From assembly GCF_034190915.1 (NCBI RefSeq), contig NW_026947484.1, positions 184,878,982-184,942,981 on the forward strand: 64,000 nt of DNA. Reading direction: 5' to 3'. Of this stretch, positions 45,831-57,632 are shown one piece after another. The notes below the pieces were generated by a model. That model did no database searches and was not told the DNA's origin. It saw only the letters and a list, made by a program, of their open reading frames with translations. The stretch's first letter is position 1, and each line of letters starts with the position of its first letter. The position numbers and the translations under genes were made by a program. Origin of the DNA: Cavia porcellus (taxonomy: Eukaryota; Chordata; Mammalia; Rodentia; Caviidae).

Positions 45831-48800
45831 TAAGTTCAGTTGGTTTTTAAGTTAACCACTAGTTACCAGTCCACTACAGTACTGAAAAGGGAAAAAATAT
45901 GTCAGTTATACTATTAGTGTCTCTTAGTTTACTAAATAGGAAGATTTATACAATGTCAACTGGAGAAATTTTTACTCTTGTATCTTTTATCTGGAGTAAC
46001 GACTTTAATGTTTATACAGTGTAATGTATCAATCATCGGTTCCCATTATTCCGTTATGAAACATTGTTTTAGGTTTTTCCCTGAAAGGAAAAGATGAAAC
46101 TAAGAAATAAAAATGATGTTTTACTCCTCAACAAATTATTTTATGTAGATTTTATTTGTGTATTTGTTTTTCTTCGTTAAGATTGCCTTCTGGAAGTGGT
46201 TTTCTTTTTTTATAAACAATTTTTTTTCTTAAACATTCAGTTATTTTTGTGTACTAAAAGTACTTTATGTGCATATTATGGCATGCTTCTCTTTATTTTA
46301 AAATATTTTCTTTATTATTTGACCAGTGATAACATGCACTTCCATCTATAATAGTTGGGGGAGTGTGGGATGTGTGCAAGGTTTCTCAGTTAAAAGAAAT
46401 AATTTTCTGTTTTATTGTAAAATTTTCTTTGTTTTTTTTTTTTTTTTTATTCTTTTAGTTGAGTTTGGGGTAGGGATGTACCAATGTCTTTCAGCACTTT
46501 CCATATTGTTGCTTTTCCTCCTTAAGTTACAATCTCTCAGCCCAACTTCCCTCAATAAAGTCAGCCTTTTTTTTTCCTTTTTTTTTTTTTTTTTTTTTGA
46601 AAAATGGTACCATTTCAGATTATGGTTTTTTTAATACTCAGTATCTAGAAAGTAGACCTGTTCCCTTGTAATTTCACCCTCAAGTAAAGATGCACCTATC
46701 TTTAAAATTGATATCTGAGTTCTGAGACAAATAAGATACTTTTACTGACCTTGGAAAATCTCTCTTTATTTTTGGATGCTTTGTTGTTTGATATGAGTAG
46801 TTTACTTATAAGATAGTGGAAGTTCTTGTCTTCTGATTTCCAGTTATACTGCAATGTTTTCATTTAATATTCTTTTTTATGCTTTTTTGTGCATATCTGC
46901 AAAATTCAGAACTCAATATTAAAAGAAACTCAGCATATTTAGAAAATGATATTTTAGTGAATTGTCAAGTTTTCTTCAGTCTGAAAAGAATTAGAGTGAA
47001 CACATTACACTTTAGACTTTAATACTTTATTTTGAAATTTTCTCTATAAGTTTAATACTATTTAAGATTATAAAAATCTTCTTCTTACAGTTACTATTAT
47101 TTCCACAAACTTTAGCCTCCTTTAAATAGATTAATGAATCATTTATTATGTAATTCACTTTTAGTTGAATGATAAATTGTATCCCTATTCTGTACTGAGA
47201 ATACTTGAACAAAGTGGAGTATAGAGCAGAAAGAATGATATTTAAGATAAATTTTGAGTTTATGGTCTTCCTCTGCCAGTTTACTGTTATTTGTAATTAA
47301 ATATGTTACTAAAATCTATACATAAATTTTCTTATCTATATTTATGTGAAAAGTTAGGACTCTAAGTCAAATATACAGATTATTATAATTCCAAGAAGAG
47401 TGTTTTATAAGTTATGAAGATGTGAAAATTAAAAATTTTCCTAATGAATGAAAATAGTATTTTATTAACATATGGACAGCAATGTATTTTTAAGAAATTC
47501 ATGCTTGTAGTCATTGTCTAAATTCATGAACTCTAGATGAGCTCCATTATTAATTAAATCATTAAAAAACCCACATTTTAGTAATTTATCTATTTAATTA
47601 GTAGTGATTTACTACATATAATATATTTCAATTGGGAATCTAATCTTCAGTCCAAAATCAAAATACTATGAATGGCCATGTGTAATTTCAAGGGGAAGAT
47701 TTCTGTTATGGATGTAGATACCACTGTTTTTACCTAAATGACTTTATTTAAAACAGAAACAAAATACATTTTAAGTAATTAATCTTAGCTATCCTATGAA
47801 TGGATCTGATACCTAATTATCTACAGTATTAATAAAGGTGGTGTTGAGAAATTTAAGTTAAAATTAGCAAGCGGTTTTTACCCTTTCTCATGAAACATCC
47901 TCTTGTTAAATAATCGCATCAGAGAAGGGACCATTGGATAGTTCCTTCAATAAACATAAAAGTGATGCTTATCAATCAACTAGCCTATCTGTGATTCAAG
48001 GTTTAAAGCTGAGAGGTATTATGTAAGCACTCTATATAGGGCCATGAAAAGTGTTGAGAGATATCTGAAGAATCTCTTCTTTTAGGTAAATTATAAAACT
48101 ATTTGAGAATAACATTACTGTCAAGTATTCATTACCCTTAAAATTGCCCTATCCTTGCATACAAACCAAATATAGACAACATTAAAAAATCCATTTTCAC
48201 TGTGTACTACATATGTAAAATGTTGTAAAAATATTTTTTGGAAATTAAGAAACAATTAGTAAATGCATAGTCACATGAACACTTTATTAATTACAGTATA
48301 GAGCATCAGCTCCAGGTTGGTAAGGAAAAAATACAGGCAGTAAAAGTTTTAGACTCATTTCATACTCCCAGTAAACTTTAAGAACTATTTTACAACTAGG
48401 TTGTATAAGAAGCCTGGTAAGGAACAGGAAAGAGCGCAATCATTTTAAAATATGATAAAAAAAATCTACTGATACAAGCAAGTATAAAGCTTGTCTAACA
48501 CAAAATAATCAAAATGTTACTTTCTATAAACAATTACTTAATAGTACTCACTTACCTTAAATCTGAGAGAACATTAGAGAACTCACATGATATAATTTGA
48601 GACAGGCTTATAAACGGTAGTCAAGACACTCTATTTATTAAGGGAGAAATAGGTGTAAATTCGGACAAATAGGTAACACATAACAAATCTAGAAATACAT
48701 AGGATATAATATTCAAATAAATGTACAACAGTGCTTTTCACTTCATTCTGAAAAATTCATTAAAGTTATAATATCTTTTTAGTAGTTTTTTTTGAGAAAT

Positions 48801-49580
48801 GTGGGTATCTGTTTGCAAATTCAGGATCTCTATGTATATCCACATTATGTAAATGTATAAATCAGCACAAAACGAAGTATAACAGGGGAAGATTTTTTAG
48901 AGTATAATAAAACAAAGATTTCTTCCTGTAAGCAGAAAGCATACTAAAATATTAATTGTACTTCAGAAAAATTAGGAAAAAATGGTCCTGAGAAAGTTAC
49001 ATTTAAGAAAACAAAAGAATGCGCCTCAGAAGGGGAGGACATATTTAAAAATCACATATCATATGAAATGCTTACCCTAATCACATAAAAACTGAATTGA
49101 TAGGAAATAAAATATAAATTTCAAAACTAATAGAAGTAAAATCTATTTCATTAATTGTGAGTTGCTTAGAAATGACTGACTTTATTATTTGTACCATACA
49201 GAAGAATATCTTTCAAGAGTTCAGTCATCCCCACATTCTTACGCAGATTCCATAATTTTAATTCAATGTAAGATAAGCTTTAGAGAGACAAGAAAAGCAG
49301 TGGGACTATGGAAAATTAGTGTTAAATTGCAAAGAATTGCCTAGAGGGTAGCAGAAAATCAACAGTAAAACTAAATGGCACACAGATGTGTTTGCAATCT
49401 CACATCTGCATTCAGAAAAGTGATTAGCATCATCTTCCACAGACCATGACCAGTATGGCACAATGACTGGTGATATAGGAATCCCCCAAATAATCTATCA
49501 AAAGTGTGTAGAAATTTATGACAATGGAGGAAGACATGAGTGTAAATAAAAAGGTATAACTCATATTTTTGCAGGAAAAA
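45831..49580. other. unrecognised AT-rich DNA with T runs
   Basis: T-rich runs occur at 46,432-46,450 and 46,566-46,599 and may be antisense A-tails of unrecognised retrocopies; ccctcaataaagtcagcc at about 46,548 precedes the second. The frame 46,326-46,634 reflects these runs. No gene is recognised. Confidence 0.4.
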
Positions 49581-49639
49581 TGGCATGTTGGAGCTCTGTG
49601 TAGGTAAAGCATCTTTTAAATTTTTTTTCACACAGAGAA

Positions 49640-49770
49640 ACTTAAAGCACATGCCTGAAAAACGAAGACCAAACAGTGATGGGGTTGGTGATGCAAGGGA
49701 GACCACAGGGAGTTATACTGCTGCTACAAATCAGGTCCTCTTTCAGGATGACCTGAATGAATTGGATTGA
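49640..49770 (+). other. exon-like stretch (unproven)
   Basis: A 3' splice-site-like sequence (ttttaaattttttttcacacag, ending about 49,638) is followed by 44 open codons ending in tga at 49,768-49,770. The peptide is polar, with KHMPEKRRPNSDGVGD and a DDLNELD end, and does not resemble L1 or other transposon proteins. I do not recognise a gene family. No partner exon can be identified in the window, and no convincing poly(A) signal follows closely. Chance openness over 44 codons is plausible. Confidence 0.2.
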
Positions 49771-51490
49771 GAAGTTCATGTATTTCCCTCTATGGGTTCC
49801 AGATTGGAATGTTTATGTAGTATTCATACCACACTAACAATGAACTGTAAAATCGCAGAACTGGTAAGTGGATAATGTAGTCAGTCAAAGTTCAAATTTT
49901 CTGCTAAAAAGAAGAAAAAGAAATGAAGAGGAACTGACAAATTAGTACAGTATTTTATCATTTGTGGAGCTCAGAGACACCATAAAGAAACTGTGCTACA
50001 AATATTTGGTAACTTACAAGTAAAGAAAAATTCCAAATTTTTTAGTTTTTCAAAGATATTTATTTGATTTCTTTCTGTGCATGTGTCAATGAAATGTATA
50101 CTCAAATTAGGAACATAGGAAATACATCTATAACTTGTGTTTCAACAAACTACACGTTTTTATTCTCAATTTAATGTGATTTTTATGATCATACATTTAT
50201 ATTTTAATGACTTCTGTAATTTGCAAATGTATTCCATTAACATTTTATAATCTTACAATGGCCTTATAAGTTATAATTTGTTTTTCAAATTAAAAAATCT
50301 GTACAATAACATATTTTCATATTCTATCTCTAGTTTACAACATACATTGAATTTGGGAGCATGAATACCTCAAAAGTATAGTTTTTGTTGCTTATTTATA
50401 TATAGCTTCTTAAATTCTAGAGCACGGCAACAGTTTATTCCTCAAATTCATAAAAACAAAAACCATGATTTCTCATTTATTTGTTTTTAAATTAGTGACT
50501 AATTATGAATAGAAAAAAATAAAGAAAGAAAAACAAGAAAGAAGAAAAAAAGACCATGGAAAAGAAATGGAGAAGGGAAAATATAGAGAGAGGAAAAGGG
50601 AGGAAAGATAATTTTATTCAAAGAGGACAACTGTGAAAAACTAAAAAACAAATTCCATGATGTATACTAGAAAGTATTTCAAAATATTTAAAACAAATTG
50701 GAAATAGCAGTTTATCTATTTTGATACATAAATGTATTCAATAAGATTTAGGAGTCCAATGAAAGTAAAAGCCAATTAGTTACCAAAGGTGTGTATTCAT
50801 GAAAGGCAGTCAATTTATATATACATGTATGATCTAATGCATGTCCCAATTAGTATAAAACATTGCTTGGAAGTAGAACAGTGACAAGACTTCATCTACA
50901 AACTTACTGAGGTCGTAAACCTTCCATTGTCATATCTGGCTAACTTAGTACTTTAATGATGTATTTAGAAAAAAGAAGGCTGTAAAGTAGATAAAATATA
51001 TATCTATAAATTCTTCATAATCTAGAATTGTTTGTATTGGACATTTTTGGAGTGGTGATAAAGAAAGCTAAACTTTTAGGGGTCATGATGTTTTAGGAAA
51101 TTTAGCAATCATCTCCAGTTAAGAATGAATTCCTAGAACAGAATGCCATAAAAAAAAAGATTGTGTGAGCATATATTTGTATTATGTAAAAATTTTGGCA
51201 TAAACTACTGCTAATCTCTCATAGCCTTGCCTAATGTCCCTATTTGATCTTTTGATAACTTATACCTTCTAAATTTGTCTTATTTCAAAAAAAAAAGTTT
51301 CAGGAGGGAATTTCTTACTTTTATTAAGAATCTATTTCTCACCGAAATCTCACTGAAATTTTACACATTTTATAATACTACATAAATAAGTACAAATTCA
51401 TTAAAAAAAAAAAAAAAACTAGTTTTAAGAAATGTAGACTGACTACTCTGCAATTCAGGAACACTATAAATCAATTCAAATTCATCAACA
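49771..51490. other. unrecognised AT-rich DNA with a polypurine tract
   Basis: A purine-rich stretch (about 50,504-50,612; agaaag, ggagaaggg, gagagaggaaaagggagg) stands out. A 16-base A run lies at about 51,403-51,418. No gene is recognised. Confidence 0.4.
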
Positions 51491-51494
51491 GTCT

Positions 51495-51715
51495 CTAAGA
51501 TCAGACGCCAGAGAGGGGACAGTGAGGGATCTGTGGTTAACGCTATGAGAACAAGAGGTGGACCTGCAGGTGGGAGGCTGACACAGAACTGGAGGAGCCA
51601 GGTCAGGAGGCACTAAGGGAAATGCGCTGAGGAAGCAGGGACCCGCATTTCCTCAAATCTTAGGTGTTGACAGCAAGTTTCCGAAAAGAATACGAGCCTA
51701 CATTAGAGGCTCAGA
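51495..51715. other. GC-richer block of unknown origin
   Basis: About 220 bases that are clearly GC-richer than the flanks (ccagagaggggacagtgagg, ggtgggaggctgacac, ggaagcagggacccgc). They lie immediately 5' of an L1 3' end. It might be an L1 leader joined to an L1 tail by a large internal deletion, or an unrelated retrocopy. No open frame of note. Confidence 0.45.
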
Positions 51716-51734
51716 CCTCAGATTTTCATTATTT

Positions 51735-52300
51735 TTTTTCTTTTAGTAAAACAAATTCTATCCTCATAAGTGAAATAAATCAGACTCACATATGTAAATA
51801 TTGTATTGTCTCTCTAGCGTAAAAATAAGGATAAAAACTAAAAGAGTAATAAGATCCAAAATGTGTCATAGATATTGTAATAGTGAAAGGAAAGAAAGTG
51901 CTCTAAAGGTTGTAACTATGTGTATGTTTAAGGGTGCAGGATAGATCACCATACTGTTTTTGTTAGTTCATCAAACAGAATGGTTTGTACTGTCACTGCT
52001 CACTTTTTGTGTTTTGATTTTGGGACGTGAATGACTACTTCTAAGATAACAATATATAATTTATCAACTACAGATTTCTTACTGTTATTTTTTGAGTAGT
52101 CATTTATTGTTTGTTTGTGCCCGGGGTCAAACTCTCAGCCGCACACTTACCAGGCAGGCCCTTTTGCCACTGAGCTAAATGCCCGGCCGACTTCTTACTG
52201 CTATTTTTTTTTTTTTGAAATTCTGTATTATTTCTACCCTTTTTCTCTTTTACTTTGTCGCTAAAATTTTTTTTTAAAAATCCAAAAAATTCTCTTCTAT
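51735..52300 (+). mobile_element. L1 3'-end fragment, split by a SINE
   Basis: It starts with the end of ORF2 (cataagtgaaataaatcagactcac), then the 3' UTR words agtaataagatccaaaatg, tagttcatcaaacagaatgg and a single 3' UTR unit (gacgtgaatgactacttc, aagataac). It ends in an A/T-rich tail near 52,290. The ID SINE at 52,096-52,190 interrupts it. It shares order and orientation with 3,530-3,962. Confidence 0.8.
52096..52190 (-). mobile_element. ID-type SINE
   Basis: The minus strand reads ggccgggcatttagctcag, continues with cctgcctggtaagtgtgcgg and ends with a (CAAA)n tail. The host L1 sequence ttcttactgttatttttt (52,076-52,093) is repeated after it as ttcttactgctatttttt (from 52,192), an 18-bp target duplication with one change. 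Confidence 0.88.
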
Positions 52301-52309
52301 CAAAAAGCT

Positions 52310-52830
52310 TATGTAAATCAAAATTTTAAACTTTTATTGTATTTTAATTGAAAATAATTCTACATGTAAGAACTATATTTAAATATTTGTATTTTTATGT
52401 GGTACAGTGTGATGTTTCAATACATCTAGACATAGGATGATGATTAAATCATGGTATTTAATTCAGCAATCACTTCAAACATTTGATTTCTTTGTCTTGA
52501 GAGCATTCAAAATTCTTTCTGTTTTTAAATAGCGCAGTATTGCTAACCAGAATCACCATACATTTTTTATGAGCTAATACCACTTGCTATGAGATAGTTT
52601 TTTTTAGATTTCACGTATTAGTGAGATAATGAGATTTTTTTTTTTTTTACCCTGACTGGTTTATTTCACTCAACATAATTTCCAGTGGGTTCATGAAAGT
52701 TGCCACAAAAGAAAGAATATCATTGAATAATATTTCATATCTATTCATCTATTGATGGACACTTAGATTAACTTTATTATTTGCCTTTGTAATATTTAGA
52801 AATAAATATGGGCATTCAGTTATACCTTCA
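52310..52830 (-). mobile_element. old L1 3'-end fragment (antisense)
   Basis: Antisense words of the ORF2 end are clear: ttatttcactcaacataatt, aatatttcatatctattcat and attgatggacacttag. The remainder is diverged, pointing to an older mammalian L1 than copies A and D. Confidence 0.75.
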
Positions 52831-53575
52831 ACAAACTAATTTACCACAAGAAGTAACCAACTAATTAACAGACAACAAACACCACTGGAAAAATATTTGC
52901 AAGCTATACTTTTGACACAGAATTAGTATCAAAATATATAATGAACTTAATTCAAAAAATTAGCAAATACAAATTGTCAAAAATCTTTAATAGACATTTT
53001 TATAGGATGCACTGACAAAAGGTATATGAAAAAAATGGAAAACATCAAACTTAAGAAGAAAATGCAAACAAAATATGTAATGACAAAATTACTGACATCA
53101 AAGAGAATTTTTTAATACAATAGACTACTACCTAGTTATAAAGAAAGATAAACTTTACTATTTCTCAGTAAATGGTCACACCTTGAGACCATACTTTAAG
53201 TGAAAAATAACAGAAAAAGATGTGTGAGTATCATACTCTTTCTCTGGTGTTGGAAACTGCAAGAATAAATAAGAAGCAAAATTTATAAATGATATTCTGA
53301 AAGAGAAAAAAATTTTTTTCCAAAGAATTTTTTCCAGAGGAGGACTAGGTAAAAAGGAAGGATGAGAAAAGAGAAAAAATGAGAAAAGAAGGATAAATAG
53401 AAATGAAGCTTTGTAAACCATGAGGGAACGGAGTTACAGGAAGGGGCAGGAAACAGGAAGAAAATGGAATACAGGTATATCATGTACAAGTACAAATTCC
53501 TTATGATGAATGTGATCATTAAGCATATCTAAATGGTACCAATAAACAATAATAATAAAGACAAATAAATAAAAG
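52831..53575 (+). mobile_element. old L1 ORF2 end and 3' UTR
   Basis: In sense: ctggaaaaatatttgcaagc, atcaaaatatataatgaact, aatagacatttttataggat, agtgaaaaataacagaaaaa and a purine-rich 3' UTR (53,330-53,460), with the end tacaaattccttatgatgaa. The coding portion is heavily broken. It lies head to head with the preceding antisense L1, but has its own 3' UTR, so it is a separate insertion. Confidence 0.75.
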
Positions 53576-53866
53576 TAATATAAGTGTTTCTGTGAATGTG
53601 AAGAAAAGAAACATAAACTATTGTTTAAAAAGTAAGTCCATGCAACTATTGCAGAAAACAATATACATTGTTCTTATAAATTTGAGGAGAATTCTGTAAT
53701 ATGCTGACATAATACATGTACTGGGTTTAGGTTTAAAGGAAATGGGATTGTTTTCCTTAAAAAACAATTTTTGCTTAAAAAATAGAGCACAGAGTAAATA
53801 CTGGACTTCTTAATGTTCTATACTAAATATAACAACTTCATTTGATAATGTCTAATATTTTATCAT

Positions 53867-53965
53867 AATTATTATTATTATTATTATTATTGTATTAGGA
53901 ATAAAATTCTTGACCTTTCACTTGCCAAGCAGGTGCTTGTGCCACTAAGCTAAATCCCTGGCCAA
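53867..53965 (-). mobile_element. ID-type SINE with (AAT)n tail
   Basis: The minus strand reads ggccagggatttagcttag, then cacctgcttggcaagtg, and ends in (AAT)n, seen as (ATT)8 at 53,867-53,891. The B-box region is diverged. Confidence 0.8.
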
Positions 53966-54280
53966 GAATAATTCACTTTTGAGCATAGAAAAAAGCCATA
54001 GTGATCCAAACTCCAAATCTTTGTCAACAGCTGACCATATTACTTTGATTTCTTTTGCTAAGTCCCTGAAAAGAGACCTCCACTTTCTAATCACTTAGGT
54101 TTCTACTATTAACTATACACTATTTAGCTAGATTGCTTTGTAATAGATACTGTGTATGACAATTATTAAATGGATGTAATTTAAAGAAAGAAAAAAGTAA
54201 AACTTGTCAACCTACTGAATCACACTGGGGCTATTAAGTAGGGTTTTAGTAAGTACAATTGAAATGTTAGGGGATATAGA
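53966..54280. other. unrecognised AT-rich DNA
   Basis: No gene or recognisable repeat between the SINE and the antisense LTR-like segment. Confidence 0.4.
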
Positions 54281-54600
54281 TGTCTTAGTGACCTTGACCT
54301 TACTGAGATATACGGTGTGAAACCTACAGCTTACAGCAGAAAAGGTTTATGGTGCTTCAAGTGTTACAAGATCCGGTCCCTGCACAGCAAGAGCACAAGA
54401 GGAAGAAATGCTGGCAGGGCCTGAGGGAAGCAGTGCAGCTCACCACGGTGAGCAGGAAGCAGGAAACGAGGGTGAAGAAAGCAAGGCAGAAGAAAAATAA
54501 CAAATAAAATGAGTGACAAAGGGGATGAGGAAAACCATAAATAAAAATTGCTCTATTAGAAAAACTACAGCTTCCAGGTTCCAATCAAACTCACCCAAGG
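54281..54600 (-). mobile_element. MaLR-type LTR remnant (antisense)
   Basis: The antisense start tgtcttagtgacctt, then cagaaaaggtttatgg and the purine-rich gtgagcaggaagcaggaaac parallel the reverse complement of the LTRs at 42,944 and 58,172. It is more diverged than those two. The minus-strand frame 54,357-54,584 lies within it and is incidental. Confidence 0.5.
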
Positions 54601-54784
54601 AAATCTAAATCGGTGTTTTCTTTCCTGTCAGACCCACCACACCCAAAATTCCTCAGAAATACTAACAGTCCATAATTAGACTTAATTGAAAATATAAAGA
54701 GTAGAAACATGATCCTAAGACAAAGGAACAGGTTGGTAATTTTTAAATTTAATATCTGTCTAAAGAAGAAAAACCCTGCCTATG

Positions 54785-55205
54785 TGGGCTAGCACCATGG
54801 TGCAAGGGGCAGGGTGGCCTATATGCCCAGGGTTCTGCTCCCTCAAGAAAAGTGTAAACATTCACAGATCCGAAAATGGTGTACCTTTTTATCTCTTAAG
54901 TTACCATACTCTATATCTTTGAGTGTACAAAAATTTCTTCCCCATCAGCCACTCCAGGGTCTCCTACAGATACATAGGAAAAACTTTTTCTGGAACAGCA
55001 GTCAGCAAACCTACAATCCTGTCCTATGGATGGAGTGGCTTAAGCTCCATAGCACAGATTCCTCAACCTCCTGCACCCTATGTTAGTGATAGCAGGGGCC
55101 ACGAGATTACACCCCCAGTGACCGCCTGTACGGACCCCACCCCATCTCCAAACAGCAAGGCAGCTAAAAATACCCATAACCCAGTCTCCTTCTGAACACA
55201 TGAAG
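54785..55205. other. GC-richer block of unknown origin
   Basis: About 420 bases of elevated GC beginning ctagcaccatggtgcaaggg. It holds two overlapping 90-codon plus frames (54,814-55,086 and 54,923-55,195) that do not resemble any family I know. An L1 3' tail follows shortly after (55,270). It may be an L1 leader fused to a tail or an unrelated insertion. Confidence 0.4.
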
Positions 55206-55269
55206 CTGCGAATATTACTTTAGACATAAATCATAAGAATGGAGAAATGGCCAACTACAACTACAAATT

Positions 55270-55412
55270 TTCAGAAAGGAAAAGAAACTGACAGCAATCT
55301 TTGAAAAGCTATTCTTACCAATTATTTTTCCTTAATTCTGTATTATTTCTATCCTTTTTTATCTCCATGTATTTTTTGTTTCTTTCTCTTTAAATAAAAA
55401 AAAAAAAAAAGA
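55270..55412 (+). mobile_element. L1 3'-terminal fragment with A-tail
   Basis: ttctgtattatttctatcct, followed by a T-rich stretch and a 16-base A run (about 55,397-55,412), matches the L1 end at 52,215-52,290 (ttctgtattatttctaccct). Confidence 0.7.
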
Positions 55413-57390
55413 AATTATGCTACCGAAAACAAAAACTGCAAGAATAGTATTGAAACCTTCGAATGACTCCTGTATAGTTTCCATATAGTTCAAAAAATAG
55501 GAATTGAATACAATTTACTATGATTTATCAACATCAAACAATGAAAGCATGAAATTAAAAGACCATAAAATAGTTAAATTGCTTAAAATACATGACATTT
55601 GAATTTCAAACAGAAGAAAAACATAGTTGAGTTTACAACTACAAAGAAATTTCGAAGCATAAAGGGAAAAAAATAAGGAACCAGCTGAAAATTTAAGGCA
55701 TATTATGCTAAGATAAATATCAACTGCAAACAGACAGACACATATATGAACATCTATAAATACTTAATTGTTAACATATCCTGACAAGTAATATTCAGGT
55801 CAATGAAAAACAAAAAAATGAAAATAAAATCTTGAAGACCATCATATACAAATAATGCATTAATACAAAAAATGAGTTCTAGAGATCTCTGATTAGAAAA
55901 ATAAATGGAATGTGTGAAGCTTGAAATTTTTGACACGATTTTGCAATTTAAAACACTTCCAAACAATATATGCATATACACCCACTCCATTAGCACCACT
56001 ATTTATGCAACAAAGATGATACTCCTAAATGAATTTCACTGTATATATTCACTTTTAGTTACTTTAACGTTTATCTAGTCCATATGCTTTATGCTAAACT
56101 GTATCATGCGTGGGGAACTTCACTGTCAGGATTTGAAGTGAAGTTGAAAATGTTACAGATGGATTTGTGGAATGATGTAGCAGACAGTGTCCACCATAAT
56201 ATCATATACAGTGCTCAATTTTTCTACCAAAAATAATTTAAAATATGCAGAAAGAGGAAATGAATGACAAATCCAATGAAATTATACAAAAAGTCTGGAA
56301 AATTTCAAGAGTAAACTTTCAAATCTAAACTAGGTCAGATGAGCTACAAAGTTGAAAATGATATTTCTCACTATTTGTTCCTTAAAGGAATAGAAGACTT
56401 TTATCAACCAATGAAAACTGAATACACACATTTTTAGAATTTGTTTCAAAACTAACAATACTACTTCCCAGTTACTTGTTAATATCTTTTCTTATCATTT
56501 TATTTGTACTAGAGATCAAATATGTAAAGATTATGGTATTGTGTTCTCCAGAATTATTTTAGAAATATATAAATTAATATTAATTAAAAATTACCTTCAA
56601 ATTTATTTCTGATTAAAGTATCATGATAAATAATTCAAATATATGAACTATTTGTGGATATCACAGTGGTTTTCAGTGACTTAACTATATCCAAAGTTCA
56701 TCCTATCTAAATGCAGAAATTTAGTTGGCATATAGATATTTTTCAGGCACACAAAGTTTAAGTGCATTCGATACATTTACTCTGCCTTATTTTTTGAAGA
56801 ATAATTTTTTTGTCTCAGTATTTCAAATCATTTTTTAGCATACGTGTATTGAGCATAGGATCATGTCATTTATCTTTGCATTATTCAATTGAGTTAGATT
56901 ACAAATCAGTAATTATTAACACCATCAGAAATTATAGACAGTATGTTCATTTTACACTGATTGTGCAATAATATTTTACTGATTATTTGGTTTTACTAAT
57001 TCCAATAGTGGATCAGTCATTGAATCCCTTGATTAAATTAGCCTTGAAAGAAAATTCATATCTGGATATATCTACTGTAAAATTAAATGGAACAGCTTTG
57101 TATCTGTGCAAAGGTGCTTAATGTTGCGTACATATATGTTTGCATGTGTCATATGCTAATGAATTGAGCCAAACTTTGGAGCATTGGAGGATATAGTAAC
57201 GATGTTGGCTAGGAATAAAGAAAAATAAACCCTCACTAAAATAACTTGATTACAAACTCGTTTACTTTTTCATCAAGCTCTGATTGATTAACATTTGTAC
57301 AGTGGTAGTAAGAAGTATGAATATCTAAAATTATGTTTAATCACAGTTTTTTTCTGAAGTCACTAAAAACGATGACCATGAATTCTTTTC
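55413..57390. other. unrecognised AT-rich DNA
   Basis: No gene or clear repeat. The minus frames here (for example 55,754-55,999) have no recognisable content. Confidence 0.4.
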
Positions 57391-57585
57391 AGCCAGGTGT
57401 GGTAGTGGGCACCTATAATCCCAGGATTTGTGGAGATTGAGGCAGAAAGATCAAAAGCTGGAGCCCAGAATAGAAAATTCACAAAAGTAGTGGAACCCTG
57501 TTTTACAATTAATATATAAACACGGGCTGAAATGTAGCTCAGTGTGATAGGCCCGTGTTTCATCCTGAATACAAAACACAAAAAG
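57391..57585 (+). mobile_element. composite B1-ID SINE
   Basis: The left part is 7SL/B1-like (gccaggtgtggtagtgggca, cctataatcccaggatt, gattgaggcagaaagatc). The right part is ID-like (gggctgaaatgtagctcag, cccgtgtttcatcctgaata). The layout is the same as 23,549-23,769 but in the opposite orientation. It is diverged, so it is an older copy. The minus frame 57,363-57,656 crosses it and is incidental. Confidence 0.85.
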
Positions 57586-57632
57586 TTCTTGACATAGGCG
57601 ACACCTGTATGTGAGACAAGAAAGGACTTTTT

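Noticed and set aside
52310..53575. Head-to-head L1 pair as one twin-primed insertion
   Set aside because: The plus-strand part runs through its own 3' UTR and terminal sequence, which an inverted 5' segment should not contain; two insertions are simpler.
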